The notes: generated by a model from the sequence alone, not told the origin. A DNA stretch of 64,000 nucleotides from Gammaproteobacteria bacterium (GCA_021151835.1 JAGKWO010000006.1:62001-126000); one strand, 5' to 3'; shown: positions 35,070-44,099, numbered from the stretch's first letter. Made by a program: numbers and translations.

Positions 35070-35906
35070 GTGAATACTGAAATCAGCACCATTGCACTCC
35101 ACAAAATCCGCGATTACGTACATCGCACCGCGGGTATTGTTATTGGAGCTGATAAAACAGCGCTGGTGACTGGCCGCTTGTGGCGCCGCCTGGAATTAAC
35201 CGGCCACCCAAGTTACGAATCCTATTTTGCATTTGTGCTGAGTCCGGCGGGCGAACAGGAACGCAATATCATGCTGGATTTACTCACCACCAACGAAACC
35301 TATTTTTTTCGCGAGCCGGCGCATTTTAATTTCCTGCGCGATCACATCATCCCGCAACAAGGCCCGCAAAAAATGCGCGTCTGGTGCGCTGCATCTTCCA
35401 CCGGAGAAGAGGCGCACAGCATTGCAATGGTGTTAAGTGATGCATTGGGTAAATGCGAGTGGGATATTCTCGCCACCGATATATCCGGCAAAGTATTGGA
35501 GCACGCGCGTACGGGGGTTTATCGCGCGGAACGTATTAACCATATTCCACGCGATTATTTGCAGCGTTTTTGTCGGCGCGGTATTGGTGAGTACGATGGT
35601 ATGCTGGCAGTTGTTCCGTCATTGCGCTCGCGTATTTCTTTCGAACAGCATAACCTGTTGCACACGCGCCCCAACGATGAACAATTTGATGTGGTTTTCT
35701 TGCGCAATGTGCTTATTTATTTTGATCAGCCAACCAAACAAAAAGTGTTGGAAAATATTTTGAAAACCTTGCGCCCCGGTGGCTGGTTAATTCTGGGGCA
35801 CTGTGAAAGTTTGAGCGGCCTGGATGTGAATGTGAAAGTAATGCGGCCATCGATTTATCGCAAGCCTTTAGCTTCCGAATCCATGCTAAAGAAAGTGGCC
35901 AGTTAA
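35070..35906 (+). CDS. cheR: CheR-type chemoreceptor methyltransferase
   Basis: A 278-residue SAM-dependent enzyme that methylates glutamates of chemoreceptors. An N-terminal helical domain ('IRDYVHRTAGIVIGADKTAL', 'LVTGRLWRRLE') is followed by 'LTTNETYFFREPAHFNFLRD', the SAM site 'MRVWCAASSTGEEAHSIAMV' (AxxxGEE), 'ILATDISGKVLEHARTGVY', 'FDVVFLRNVLIYFDQPTKQK' and 'LRPGGWLILGHCESL'. It likely serves the adjacent MCP. It has no tetratricopeptide extension, so it is the basic CheR form. AGGAGATCGAGG lies upstream of the GTG/ATG start region. Confidence 0.94.
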   Translation: MNTEISTIALHKIRDYVHRTAGIVIGADKTALVTGRLWRRLELTGHPSYESYFAFVLSPAGEQERNIMLDLLTTNETYFFREPAHFNFLRDHIIPQQGPQKMRVWCAASSTGEEAHSIAMVLSDALGKCEWDILATDISGKVLEHARTGVYRAERINHIPRDYLQRFCRRGIGEYDGMLAVVPSLRSRISFEQHNLLHTRPNDEQFDVVFLRNVLIYFDQPTKQKVLENILKTLRPGGWLILGHCESLSGLDVNVKVMRPSIYRKPLASESMLKKVAS

Positions 35907-35951
35907 TCTCTTGAATGGCAAATGATTGGCTGGCCAAATGAGTGGTTACTT

Positions 35952-35996
35952 GTTTGCTGGCAGTTGGTTTGCTGGCTGCTGGTTTGCAGCGAGCTT
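35952..35996 (+). repeat. 15-bp tandem repeat (about 2.6 copies)
   Basis: GTTTGCTGGCAGTTG (35952-35966) and GTTTGCTGGCTGCTG (35967-35981), with a partial third copy beginning GTTTGC at 35982. It lies between cheR and the receiver-EAL gene. Confidence 0.6.
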
Positions 35997-36007
35997 GAAT
36001 TGCACGG

Positions 36008-36067
36008 CTATTGGTTTACAAGAAAGACTATTGGTTTATAAGAACGTCTATTGATAAAAAGTTGATT
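36008..36067 (+). repeat. 20-bp tandem repeat (about 2.5 copies)
   Basis: CTATTGGTTTACAAGAAAGA (36008-36027) and CTATTGGTTTATAAGAACGT (36028-36047), then a partial third copy beginning CTATTG at 36048. It lies 70-130 bp before the receiver-EAL start, in the probable promoter region. Confidence 0.65.
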
Positions 36068-36135
36068 TACAAAAATTTAAATCTGTTGAACAGGAATTTG
36101 CTATCCTCCCGATAAACGGAGCAAAAGAGCAAGTT

Positions 36136-37416
36136 ATGATTTCGTTAAATACATCGACCCAATTACGTCCGATTGGCAACCTGCATTCTGATTTATTGCA
36201 GCGTGGCGTTATGGTGGTTGATGACAGCAGCATGCACAGGTACAGCGCGCATTTATGCTTGCGTGCATTTGGTATCAATCAGGTTTATGAAGCTGCCAAT
36301 GGCAAATTGGCCGTTGACCAATTAACCCAATTGTCCCATACCCCCGCAGTGATGTTGCTGGATTTGGAAATGCCGGTAATGGATGGCATCGAAGTATTGC
36401 AAAAGGTTGCCGTATTACCGCAACGGCCGGCAGTGGTGTTGGCCAGTAGTTCCGATGAAGTGTTAATCAGTGCGGTTGCCACTATGGCAGAAGCGATGGG
36501 AATTGTTTTATTGGGGGCGTTTCGCAAACCCTTAAACCCTCAGGATTTGGCTGATGCACTGGCCAGTTACAACGCAGGTGTGTGTATGCTGGATGAAAAA
36601 ATAGTGCACAGTGTCGAAACCACCGTAGAGCAATTAACGCTGGCGTTGGAGCGCACCAAAATCCTGGTTCACTACCAACCCAAAATTAATCTGGAAACAC
36701 TCAGCCTTGCCGGCGTGGAAGCACTTGCACGCTGGAAAAATCCGCAGGGTGACTGGATTCCTCCCGGCGTATTTATTCCGCTCGCTGAAGAACATGGTTT
36801 AATTGGCGATTTAACCCTGTCGGTACTCGATCAAATTCTGCAGGATATGAATGAGTGGTGGGAGCAGGGCCATTATATTTCTGTTGCACTTAATCTCTCG
36901 GCTAAATCCCTCGCCGAATTTAACCTGGCGAATGAAATTATCCAGCGCGTTATTCGCCAGGGAATTCCCGCGCATTACATCACCTTTGAAATTACCGAAA
37001 GCGCATTGGTGGTGGATCTGCCTTCGGCACTTGCTACTATCAGCCGTTTACGGTTGAAAGGTTTTGGAATTTCTATCGATGATTACGGCACCGGTTTTTC
37101 ATCCATGCAGCAATTATCACGTTTTCCATTTTCTGAATTAAAAATTGATCGCTCGTTTGTTGGTGGCGCACCGGCGCGGCAATATATGCGCAATATTTTG
37201 AAATCCGCTATCGACATGGGCCAGCGCTTGGGAATTACCACGGTTGCTGAAGGCGTGGAAACCGAAGCCGAGCTACACTTGCTGCAAAGCCTGGGTTGTA
37301 AGCAGGCACAAGGGTTCCTGCTGGCGCGGCCGATGCCCGGGCGCGAGCTGTTGGGATGGGTCGAACGGGATTTGCAAAGTAAACTCGATATATGCCAAGC
37401 CTTACACGCCGGATAG
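36136..37416 (+). CDS. Receiver-EAL response regulator, c-di-GMP phosphodiesterase
   Basis: A 426-residue protein. The N-terminal receiver (about 18-145) has 'GVMVVDDSSMHRYSAHL' and the phosphoacceptor Asp in 'VMLLDLEMPVMDGIEVL'. The EAL domain (about 165-410) keeps the catalytic set by eye: 'LAGVEALARW' (EAL), 'VALNLSAKSLAEF' (Asn), 'FEITESALVVD' (Glu), 'GISIDDYGTGFSSMQQL' (Asp-Asp), 'LKIDRSF' (Lys), 'TVAEGVETEAEL' (Glu) and 'QAQGFLLARPMP' (Gln). It should hydrolyse c-di-GMP under phosphorylation control. The stop lies 25 bp inside the hybrid kinase gene, which is its probable partner. Confidence 0.95.
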   Translation: MISLNTSTQLRPIGNLHSDLLQRGVMVVDDSSMHRYSAHLCLRAFGINQVYEAANGKLAVDQLTQLSHTPAVMLLDLEMPVMDGIEVLQKVAVLPQRPAVVLASSSDEVLISAVATMAEAMGIVLLGAFRKPLNPQDLADALASYNAGVCMLDEKIVHSVETTVEQLTLALERTKILVHYQPKINLETLSLAGVEALARWKNPQGDWIPPGVFIPLAEEHGLIGDLTLSVLDQILQDMNEWWEQGHYISVALNLSAKSLAEFNLANEIIQRVIRQGIPAHYITFEITESALVVDLPSALATISRLRLKGFGISIDDYGTGFSSMQQLSRFPFSELKIDRSFVGGAPARQYMRNILKSAIDMGQRLGITTVAEGVETEAELHLLQSLGCKQAQGFLLARPMPGRELLGWVERDLQSKLDICQALHAG

Positions 37417-40400
37417 CACAACGGTTTCAATTTCTCTCGCTGGTTAATCCCACCCTGGTCCTTGCAGCGCTTGCGATAGCGCTGCTGTTTTTTTTCAGCA
37501 ACCTCGCATTGCGCCACATCCATGCCAGCCAGGAGCGGGTTATCCGCGAACATTTGCTGGCATCACTCGGTTCGTTTTCTGAATTAATTAATATCTGGCA
37601 GCAACAAAATATCGCCGCGATCCAAATGCTCGCTGCATCCAGCCAGGGAAAATTATTGCGGCAAGTATTGCAGGAGGAAGGCAGTAATCCTGCAACCCAC
37701 CAGGAATTACGCGAGTGGTTGTATCCGATTTTAACAGTCATGGGGTTCGATGGTTTTTCAGTCATCAACCATCAACGCGTTATTGTTGCGGCAAGCACGC
37801 CATCCTATATCAAACAGTTCGCACAATTACCGGAAACGCTGGAAGTATTAAATAAAGCCTTGGCTAACAAGCCCGCTATTTCACGGCCGGTTGCTGCCGT
37901 GCGTCCTATTGAAGGGCCGCGCGGCCAACAGCCTGCTGGTTCGTTAATGCAAAATATGTGTGTATTGCTGGAAGCGGAAGGAAAAGAGCCCGGATTTTTT
38001 TGTTTGCGCTTTAATACCCACACCAGTTTTTTCCCGATTTTTTTGAAAGGTTGGTCCGGTAGCTCCGGTGATATTTATGCAATTGACCAAAACGGGCGTT
38101 TTATTACCCCGGCGCGATTCGGTACCCAGACCCAACAATTATTAACCCTGGAGCAACAGCGTGCCGCCCGTATAGGAACCACGGTGAGTTTGCCGGCAGA
38201 TGATGAAGGTAAAAGTGCGCTCACTAAAATGGCTGATTTCCTTGTAAATCGCGAAGCGGGCCTGGTCAGTGTTAATTACCCGGATTATCGCGGAGTGGCG
38301 GTTGCCGGTGCCGGGCGCTGGATTCCGGAAATGGAATTGGGAATTATTGTGGAGCAGGATTTAAGCGAAGCCATGGCTCCTTACATCGCGTCGCGCAATA
38401 TTATTGTGAGCCTCACAGCGGGCGCCATGCTGCTGATTTTATTATTAACATTCAGTGCCCTTGCCAATCGCCGCCGCCTGGCAATCCGTGAGGGGCGGTT
38501 TCGTTCCTTGTTAAATAATTTACCAGCACCGGTGCATATGGTATCGGTTGATTACCATTTAATTGTCTCCAATCCGGCGTTTTGCCAATTAATTGGTGCG
38601 GAAAAAATTGATTTGCTCGGGCGTAATCTGAATGAACTGGTAATTCCGTCCTGGTTGCAACCCCTGATTGACGAAGAATTGCGCAGTGCGCCGGAAATCT
38701 GCCACTCCGATAAAGTGGTGGAGCTGCAAGCTCCGTCGGGTGAGCCGCGTTTCTTTCGTGTAGTGCGTTTTCCCGTTACTTATTTGCGCAGCGAAAATTT
38801 CCAGGGGTTTGCCTGTGTCTGGTTTGATTATACCGAGCGTGTAGTTGCCAACCGGCAATTGGCTGCGGTTAACCAAAACCTGGAAGAATTGGTAACTGAT
38901 CGCACGCGCGAACTGATTATTGCCAAAGACCAGGCGCTCGCCGCATCGCAAAGCAAGGCGGAATTCCTCGCCAATATGAGCCATGAAATCCGCACTCCGT
39001 TAAATGCGATTATCGGTTTGGCCCATGTGGCCCTTACCAGCAACCCGGAATCGCGCCAGAAAATTTATCTGGAAAAAATCCGTGGCTCGGGCGAACACTT
39101 GCTGGAAATTATTAATGACATCCTCAATTTTTCGCGCATGGAAGCCGGTAAGCTGGAATTGGATCACAGCGAATTTTTTATTGATCAACTAATTGACAAG
39201 ACCCTGGACCTGATTTGGGAAAAAGCCGCCGCGAAAGGCCTTGAAGTTAAAGTGGATGTCGATCCGCGCATCCCTAAAGTGTTGATTGGCGATGCGTTGC
39301 GTCTGGGCCAAATACTCATTAATTTTTGCGCGAATGCGGTGAAATTTACCGACGCCGGTTATATCAGCATCGGTGTAACCCAGGTGCGCGATTGGGAAAC
39401 GCGGGTCGAATTATTATTTGAAGTAAAGGATACGGGGATAGGGATAGCGCCGGAAAAAATTGAACAATTATTTCAACCGTTCCAACAAGTTGATGCGTCC
39501 AGCGCGCGTCGTTTCGAAGGCACCGGCCTTGGTTTATCTATTTGTAAAAACCTCGCTGAATTAATGCACGGGCGTATCGACGTTAAAAGCACATTAGGGT
39601 ATGGCAGTAAATTTCGTTTGCGGGTGCAGTTGGACAAGAGCCTTGATGCCTTAACAAATGTCCCGGTAATTGCACCTCCGGCAACAGCGGAGAGTTCTAC
39701 AAAATTTGCACCGCTCGATTGTAAAATCCTGGTGGTAGAAGACAATCCCCTGAACCAGGAAATTATTATTTCGTTGCTGGAAGCCATGGGTGCTGCGCCG
39801 CGTTGCGTAGACTCAGGATTGGCCGCTTTGCTCGCGGTCGAGCAAGACACTTTTGATCTGGTATTGATGGATATTCAATTACCCGGGATGGATGGCGTGG
39901 AGGCAACCACGCGCATTCGCCAATTGGACGTTGGCAAACGCCTGCCGATTATTGCTGTGACAGCAAATGCGTTACCGGGTGATAAAGAAAGTTACCTCGC
40001 TGCCGGTATGGATGATTATCTTTCCAAGCCCATCGACCCCCAACAGTTGTACCGTATGCTGGAACAATGGGGGCACGCTTGTCGCCTGATCGATACGGTA
40101 GTGCCACAAGTCAGCCGGTTTGAATTTTTATCCAACGGCGGTATTGATACCGAGCGTGCATTGCATCATTTGATGAATAACGAAGCGCTCTATCAACGCC
40201 TGCTCGAACGCTTCGCGCGCGAACGCTCGGATTTTCCTGCGCAACTGGAACACCTGCTGCACACGGATCTCGCTACGGCGCTCAATCAAGTCCATTCGCT
40301 AAAATCCCTCGCCGGCAGTTTGGGGATGTTGCAACTGGAATCCATTGCCATGCATCTTGAAGATCAATTGCGTGCGGGTGAGCCTGAGTTGCAGCAAGTG

Positions 40401-40478
40401 GAAAAATTAAACAACGAATTATTGGCGATGGTGGAATTGGTGACGTTGGCGCTGGATATCAAAAACCAACCTGGGTAG
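37392..40478 (+). CDS. Hybrid sensor kinase with PAS, receiver and HPt domains
   Basis: A 1028-residue membrane kinase. Membrane helix near 18-39, a large periplasmic sensor (about 40-335, Cache-like, e.g. 'DIYAIDQNGRFITPARFG'), helix near 337-360, PAS domain ('LLNNLPAPVHMVSVDYHLIV'), HisKA with His in 'NMSHEIRTPLNAIIGLAHV', ATPase domain ('ANAVKFTDAGYISIG', 'DTGIGIAPEKI', 'EGTGLGLSICKNLA'), receiver ('ILVVEDNPLNQEI', Asp in 'VLMDIQLPGMDGVEA'), and a C-terminal HPt with His in 'ALNQVHSLKSLAGSLG'. This full phosphorelay can feed the overlapping receiver-EAL protein or other regulators. The 25-bp overlap with the EAL gene marks a two-gene operon. Confidence 0.94.
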   Translation: MPSLTRRIAQRFQFLSLVNPTLVLAALAIALLFFFSNLALRHIHASQERVIREHLLASLGSFSELINIWQQQNIAAIQMLAASSQGKLLRQVLQEEGSNPATHQELREWLYPILTVMGFDGFSVINHQRVIVAASTPSYIKQFAQLPETLEVLNKALANKPAISRPVAAVRPIEGPRGQQPAGSLMQNMCVLLEAEGKEPGFFCLRFNTHTSFFPIFLKGWSGSSGDIYAIDQNGRFITPARFGTQTQQLLTLEQQRAARIGTTVSLPADDEGKSALTKMADFLVNREAGLVSVNYPDYRGVAVAGAGRWIPEMELGIIVEQDLSEAMAPYIASRNIIVSLTAGAMLLILLLTFSALANRRRLAIREGRFRSLLNNLPAPVHMVSVDYHLIVSNPAFCQLIGAEKIDLLGRNLNELVIPSWLQPLIDEELRSAPEICHSDKVVELQAPSGEPRFFRVVRFPVTYLRSENFQGFACVWFDYTERVVANRQLAAVNQNLEELVTDRTRELIIAKDQALAASQSKAEFLANMSHEIRTPLNAIIGLAHVALTSNPESRQKIYLEKIRGSGEHLLEIINDILNFSRMEAGKLELDHSEFFIDQLIDKTLDLIWEKAAAKGLEVKVDVDPRIPKVLIGDALRLGQILINFCANAVKFTDAGYISIGVTQVRDWETRVELLFEVKDTGIGIAPEKIEQLFQPFQQVDASSARRFEGTGLGLSICKNLAELMHGRIDVKSTLGYGSKFRLRVQLDKSLDALTNVPVIAPPATAESSTKFAPLDCKILVVEDNPLNQEIIISLLEAMGAAPRCVDSGLAALLAVEQDTFDLVLMDIQLPGMDGVEATTRIRQLDVGKRLPIIAVTANALPGDKESYLAAGMDDYLSKPIDPQQLYRMLEQWGHACRLIDTVVPQVSRFEFLSNGGIDTERALHHLMNNEALYQRLLERFARERSDFPAQLEHLLHTDLATALNQVHSLKSLAGSLGMLQLESIAMHLEDQLRAGEPELQQVEKLNNELLAMVELVTLALDIKNQPG

Positions 40479-40553
40479 CCCGTAAACAGTGAAACCTGGT
40501 ACGGGATTTTCGTCGCAATGAATTCCCGTATTACGCAAGCTCCATACGGGCTA
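40476..40553. repeat. MITE/REP-like palindromic repeat element, about 78 bp
   Basis: Outer inverted arms TAGCCCGTA (40476-40484) and TACGGGCTA (40545-40553) enclose an inner pair TACGGGA (40500-40506) and TCCCGTA (40524-40530). The minus strand reads TAGCCCGTATGGAGC..., similar to the 'GTAGCCCGGATGnAGCG...' repeats scattered in many proteobacterial genomes. It sits at the convergent junction of the hybrid kinase and mdaB, and overlaps the last codons of the kinase gene. Confidence 0.6.
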
Positions 40554-40600
40554 CACCCGTTATGACATTTAGCGCCGCAAAAAAATAGTGTTAATTGGTT

Positions 40601-41236
40601 TCAAGCAACGTCATATGTTTTTTCACCCGCAATACATTCAGAAAAAACATAGGTTGCCAGATGCTTTTTCAAGCGCTCCAAATCTGTTTTAACATCTGCA
40701 TTTTTAACAACATCAAAACAAGCGAACGCAGGTAATATTTCTGCACCGCAGAATTTATAGTTAGCGGTGTTCCCCAGAAATACATCATCGACGGTTTTTC
40801 CAGCGAATAATTGTTGGCTTTTATTACCAAAAGATTCAGCGGGCGCATTCCAGGACACCGAGATCATGTATTTTTTGCCCTGCATTTTTCCGCCGGTACC
40901 GTATTGTTTGCGTGGATCTGTGCGAGTCCTGCCGTCATCAATAATCAACTTCTGTTGTACCAGGCCCGCGGTGAATACCTCATCGGCATATTTTTTGTAA
41001 ATCCAGGGCGCACCGAACCAATAAACGGGCGCCTGTAAAATAATAATATCGGCCCAAACATGTTTATCTACTTCTTCATTAATATCGTAACCTTGCTCAA
41101 TAGTGGTGTGACGCACATTAAAACCATTGGCTTCCATTTCTTGTTGCATAGTGGCGACCAGCAAACGATTAAGGTTGCCCGGTGATACACCTTCGTGAAA
41201 TTGGTGTGCGTTGATAATTAACAGATTCTTTTTCAT
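40601..41236 (-). CDS. mdaB: MdaB-type NAD(P)H quinone oxidoreductase (flavodoxin fold)
   Basis: A 211-residue flavoprotein. The ATG at 41236 is chosen because GGGGAAG lies about 7 bp upstream and the protein then begins 'MKKNLLIINAHQFHEGVSPG'. Family landmarks: 'ADIIILQAPVYWFGAPWIYK' (flavin-binding loop), 'GGKMQGKKYMISVSWNAP' and 'FAGKTVDDVFLG'. It reduces quinones by two electrons and protects from redox cycling. It diverges from an AraC-family gene that may control it. Length and motif order fit E. coli MdaB (about 193). Confidence 0.9.
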   Translation of the reverse strand: MKKNLLIINAHQFHEGVSPGNLNRLLVATMQQEMEANGFNVRHTTIEQGYDINEEVDKHVWADIIILQAPVYWFGAPWIYKKYADEVFTAGLVQQKLIIDDGRTRTDPRKQYGTGGKMQGKKYMISVSWNAPAESFGNKSQQLFAGKTVDDVFLGNTANYKFCGAEILPAFACFDVVKNADVKTDLERLKKHLATYVFSECIAGEKTYDVA

Positions 41237-41428
41237 GATTGCTTCCCCTATGGTTGCAGGCAAATGCGTGATTGATGGGGCTAGTGTGAATCAGGGAATC
41301 CCGGATCCGTTTGCCGGATACGACAGGATTCTTGCCTAAAATGACGGATTACCCTTCCAACGCCTCATCAGAACTTTCGCAACCCTGTAAACTCAACAAT
41401 AGGAATCATCGCGGGAAACCATGAATAA

Positions 41429-42361
41429 ATGAAACAAAATTCAACCACCACACCGAGGGTCAGCACAGCCGCTTTGGCCAGGCTGGTCGAAAAAATTGCC
41501 TGTTTTGATGGCGATTTTAAAACCGCTATTCCCGCTTTAATGACTTACCGGAGAAGTTCAGCCAGTGATCCCATGCCGACGGTATACGGACTTGGGTTGG
41601 CCCTTACCGTGCAGGGCGAGAAGCGGGCAACATTGGGGGATGAAATTTTTAGTTATGCGCCGGGACAATCACTGGTGACATCGCTTGACCTTCCGGTTAT
41701 ATCCCATATTACTGATGCTAAAACCAGCAAACCTTATCTTGGAATTTGTATTGCGTTGGATGCACAGGTGATTACGCAAGTCGCAGCGGAAACAAATTTT
41801 TCGCTGCCGACGGCGGAGCACAGCCCACGGGCGTTATCAGTGGTAGCCTTGGATGAGGGTTTATTGGATGCTATTACCCGCCTGGTTAACTTATCAAATG
41901 AACCTGATTACATTCCGCAACTTGCACCCTTAATCCAACGGGAAATTGCTGTGCGCCTGTTGCGCGGTGAGCATGCATCTACACTTCGCCATCTCGTCAC
42001 GCTGGGTTCAAATTGTCAGCGCATTGCCAAATCTGTGTCATGGCTTAAACAAAATTTTATCCGGAATGTGTCGATTGATGAGTTGGCCGCAAAAGCCCAC
42101 ATGAGTCCATCCACATTTCGCCAGCATTTCAAATACGTTGCCGGTATGAGCCCATTGCAATATATAAAACATTTGCGTTTACAAGAAGCGCGGCAAATGA
42201 TGCTGAATGATAATCTCGATGCAGGCAGTGCCGCCATGCATGTGGGTTATGAAAGTGCTTCCCAATTCAGCCGCGAATACAGCCGCTTGTTCGGCCAGCC
42301 TCCGCAGCGCGATATAAAAAGGGTAAAAGACAGTAAGGCAAAACCGTCCTTTTATTTTTAG
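41429..42361 (+). CDS. AraC-family transcriptional regulator
   Basis: A 310-residue regulator with an AraC_N (cupin-like) sensor domain ('PTVYGLGLALTVQGEKRATL', 'YAPGQSLVTSLDLPVISHI') and a C-terminal double helix-turn-helix ('SIDELAAKAHMSPSTFRQHF', then 'SPLQYIKHLRLQEARQMML' and 'VGYESASQFSREYSRLFGQP'). Regulators of this YqhC-like group commonly sit divergent from an oxidoreductase and respond to electrophiles or aldehydes; here the divergent partner is mdaB, with about 190 bp between the two starts. Target control is inferred from this arrangement. Confidence 0.93.
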   Translation: MKQNSTTTPRVSTAALARLVEKIACFDGDFKTAIPALMTYRRSSASDPMPTVYGLGLALTVQGEKRATLGDEIFSYAPGQSLVTSLDLPVISHITDAKTSKPYLGICIALDAQVITQVAAETNFSLPTAEHSPRALSVVALDEGLLDAITRLVNLSNEPDYIPQLAPLIQREIAVRLLRGEHASTLRHLVTLGSNCQRIAKSVSWLKQNFIRNVSIDELAAKAHMSPSTFRQHFKYVAGMSPLQYIKHLRLQEARQMMLNDNLDAGSAAMHVGYESASQFSREYSRLFGQPPQRDIKRVKDSKAKPSFYF

Positions 42362-42417
42362 CAACAGCTTCGTTCACAATGTTTATGTGTGTTTATTAAA
42401 TTGATGAGGAGTTTACA

Positions 42418-42665
42418 ATGATACTTGATGTGCTCTTTATCCACAGTGCGGGGCCACAATCCGGTGACGAAGGCAGCGCACCATTGGGTGAATATCTTCG
42501 CCACAATTTAGGTCCCCATTTTAATGTTAGTGCTCCCCTGATGCCGCTGCTATTCCCCAGGCGGCAGCTAAAACGCTGGATAGGGGCGGGCACACATTTA
42601 ACAATGGCTTGCCATGCGTTGTTGCGCATATCCAGCGGTTAGCTGAAAAACTGCAATTGAAATAA
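42418..42665 (+). pseudogene. Decayed alpha/beta hydrolase gene remnant
   Basis: ATG 42418 (SD-like GAGGAG upstream) starts 'MILDVLFIHSAGPQSGDEGS' and 'LGPHFNVSAPLMP', the N-terminus of a small alpha/beta hydrolase. The frame then becomes meaningless. A second frame from about 42550 to the TAA at 42663-42665 reads 'LDRGGHTFNNGLPCVVAHI' and 'RLAEKLQLK', the expected C-terminus of the same family with its catalytic His. The middle, including the nucleophile elbow, is missing: about 100 residues are lost by a deletion with a frame change. Confidence 0.7.
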
Positions 42666-42726
42666 TGCAGTGGGGGAATTGGCAAAAATACGTAACGATT
42701 TTTTAAGTAACAACTTTTATGGTGCG

Positions 42727-43398
42727 CTATTTCTTGAACAGGAAAAGAAATGTATAACGCGTTGTCGCTTCAGCGGTAACCACCGTCGGGCTCTTTATGG
42801 AAGTGCGTAGCGCACTACTAAAATCACAGTCATAGCCGGCAATATAAGAAGCTAATTTTTTACGCAACCCTGCGTGTTCCTGTAATAAATCAATTGCACA
42901 ATGTCGGTTAGCCGAATCGGCAACACAGGCGGACTCTACCCAATCCCGTTCGCAAATGACCGATATCAGGCAATCGGTTTTATTGCTGCAAATATCCCGG
43001 TTCCAATGCGCATGAATGTCATCCAGGTCGGTGCGATGATGTTTTCTGTCACCCAGTTCGTTCAGATCATCCCTGAATAAATCCAAAGGGAAATGAAATG
43101 TAATCTCTATCGAATAAACCGGCTCTTTAATATCAAATCGACCTTCGTTAATGTCAAACAAGCCAATATCGCGCCTGCCCATATTTAACGCAGAACCTTC
43201 ATTTGTCCTTACATAGCTGCGCGGATACTCGGCAATAGCCAGGTTGTTTTCGAGGATATTGTTCAGGTTTTTAATTAACAGATCCCTTATATAGATCCCT
43301 TGCTTTAAATAGTAAAATTGCTCGTTAATTTCAAACAAGCCGCGTGCAAAATCCGGGTGTCTGACCAGATCGATAATAACCTTATCAAAGTGTTCCAT
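42727..43398 (-). CDS. Hypothetical protein, unknown family
   Basis: A 223-residue soluble protein with no recognised family. The N-terminal half is helix-rich ('FDKVIIDLVRHPDFARGLFE', 'NLNNILENNLAIAEYPRS'). The central segment 'RRDIGLFDINEGRF...YSIEITFHFPLDL' has a D-x(n)-E-x-T spacing that could be a degenerate PD-(D/E)XK nuclease core, but this is weak. It contains five cysteines in the second half ('DICSNKTDCLISVICERDW', 'ESACVADSANRHCAID'). No signal peptide or membrane segment. No good ribosome-binding site before the ATG. Confidence 0.6.
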   Translation of the reverse strand: MEHFDKVIIDLVRHPDFARGLFEINEQFYYLKQGIYIRDLLIKNLNNILENNLAIAEYPRSYVRTNEGSALNMGRRDIGLFDINEGRFDIKEPVYSIEITFHFPLDLFRDDLNELGDRKHHRTDLDDIHAHWNRDICSNKTDCLISVICERDWVESACVADSANRHCAIDLLQEHAGLRKKLASYIAGYDCDFSSALRTSIKSPTVVTAEATTRYTFLFLFKK

Positions 43399-43601
43399 AA
43401 TGAAGTGTACAGCTTACTGGTAGTATGGGATTTATGTTAGCGTTATGAACCGGTTAAAATGGCTGTCGCTTACCCGGATATTGAACATTAGCTTAGCATG
43501 CGACTGACTGCTAGCCACCCGTCTGACTGGATAAGCATAAAAAATTGAACCAAATCGCAGAAGGCACGTGGCGCAATAAAAGACCCAATGGAAATAACAT
43601 C

Positions 43602-44072
43602 ATGATTATCCAGCAAACCACCTATTCAGATATCGAAACATTGAAAAAGTGGTTTCCAGACCGGGAGTCTGCTTATTTGTGGGCTGGTCCAGGGCTGGAT
43701 TTTCCATTCACCACCGAAAGTTTTCTTCAATCCATTCGTTGGCAGGAGATTCCATCGTATTCCTTATACAATGCAGAAAATTGTTTTGCCGGATTCGGGC
43801 AATATTATAAAAAATCTGGCCGGTGTCACCTCGCACGTTTGGTTATAGCGCCTGATTTGCGTGGTAAAGGTTATGGCCAATGGTTTTTTCCCCAATTGAT
43901 TGCAATAGGGATGCAGGATCTTGCAGTAAATGAAGCTTCGCTTTTTGTTTTACGTCATAACGATGTCGCTGTAGGTTGTTATTCGGCTCTTGGTTTCAGG
44001 GTAGAACAATATCCCGAGGGGCACGAAGTGTATGACGGTGTTGATTATATGGTTTTTAAAAGGGTTGATTAG
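43602..44072 (+). CDS. GNAT-family N-acetyltransferase
   Basis: A 156-residue protein from the ATG at 43602, preferred because GGAAA lies about 8 bp upstream; an upstream TTG would add 19 unusual residues. GNAT landmarks: 'CHLARLVIAPDLRGKGYGQW' with the acetyl-CoA motif RGKGYG (Q/RxxGxG/A), and 'ASLFVLRHNDVAVGCYSALG' (motif B). The substrate is unknown. It is the first of a run of small plus-strand genes. Confidence 0.88.
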   Translation: MIIQQTTYSDIETLKKWFPDRESAYLWAGPGLDFPFTTESFLQSIRWQEIPSYSLYNAENCFAGFGQYYKKSGRCHLARLVIAPDLRGKGYGQWFFPQLIAIGMQDLAVNEASLFVLRHNDVAVGCYSALGFRVEQYPEGHEVYDGVDYMVFKRVD

Positions 44073-44099
44073 TCGATCACATCCCCAGCAGATTAAATA

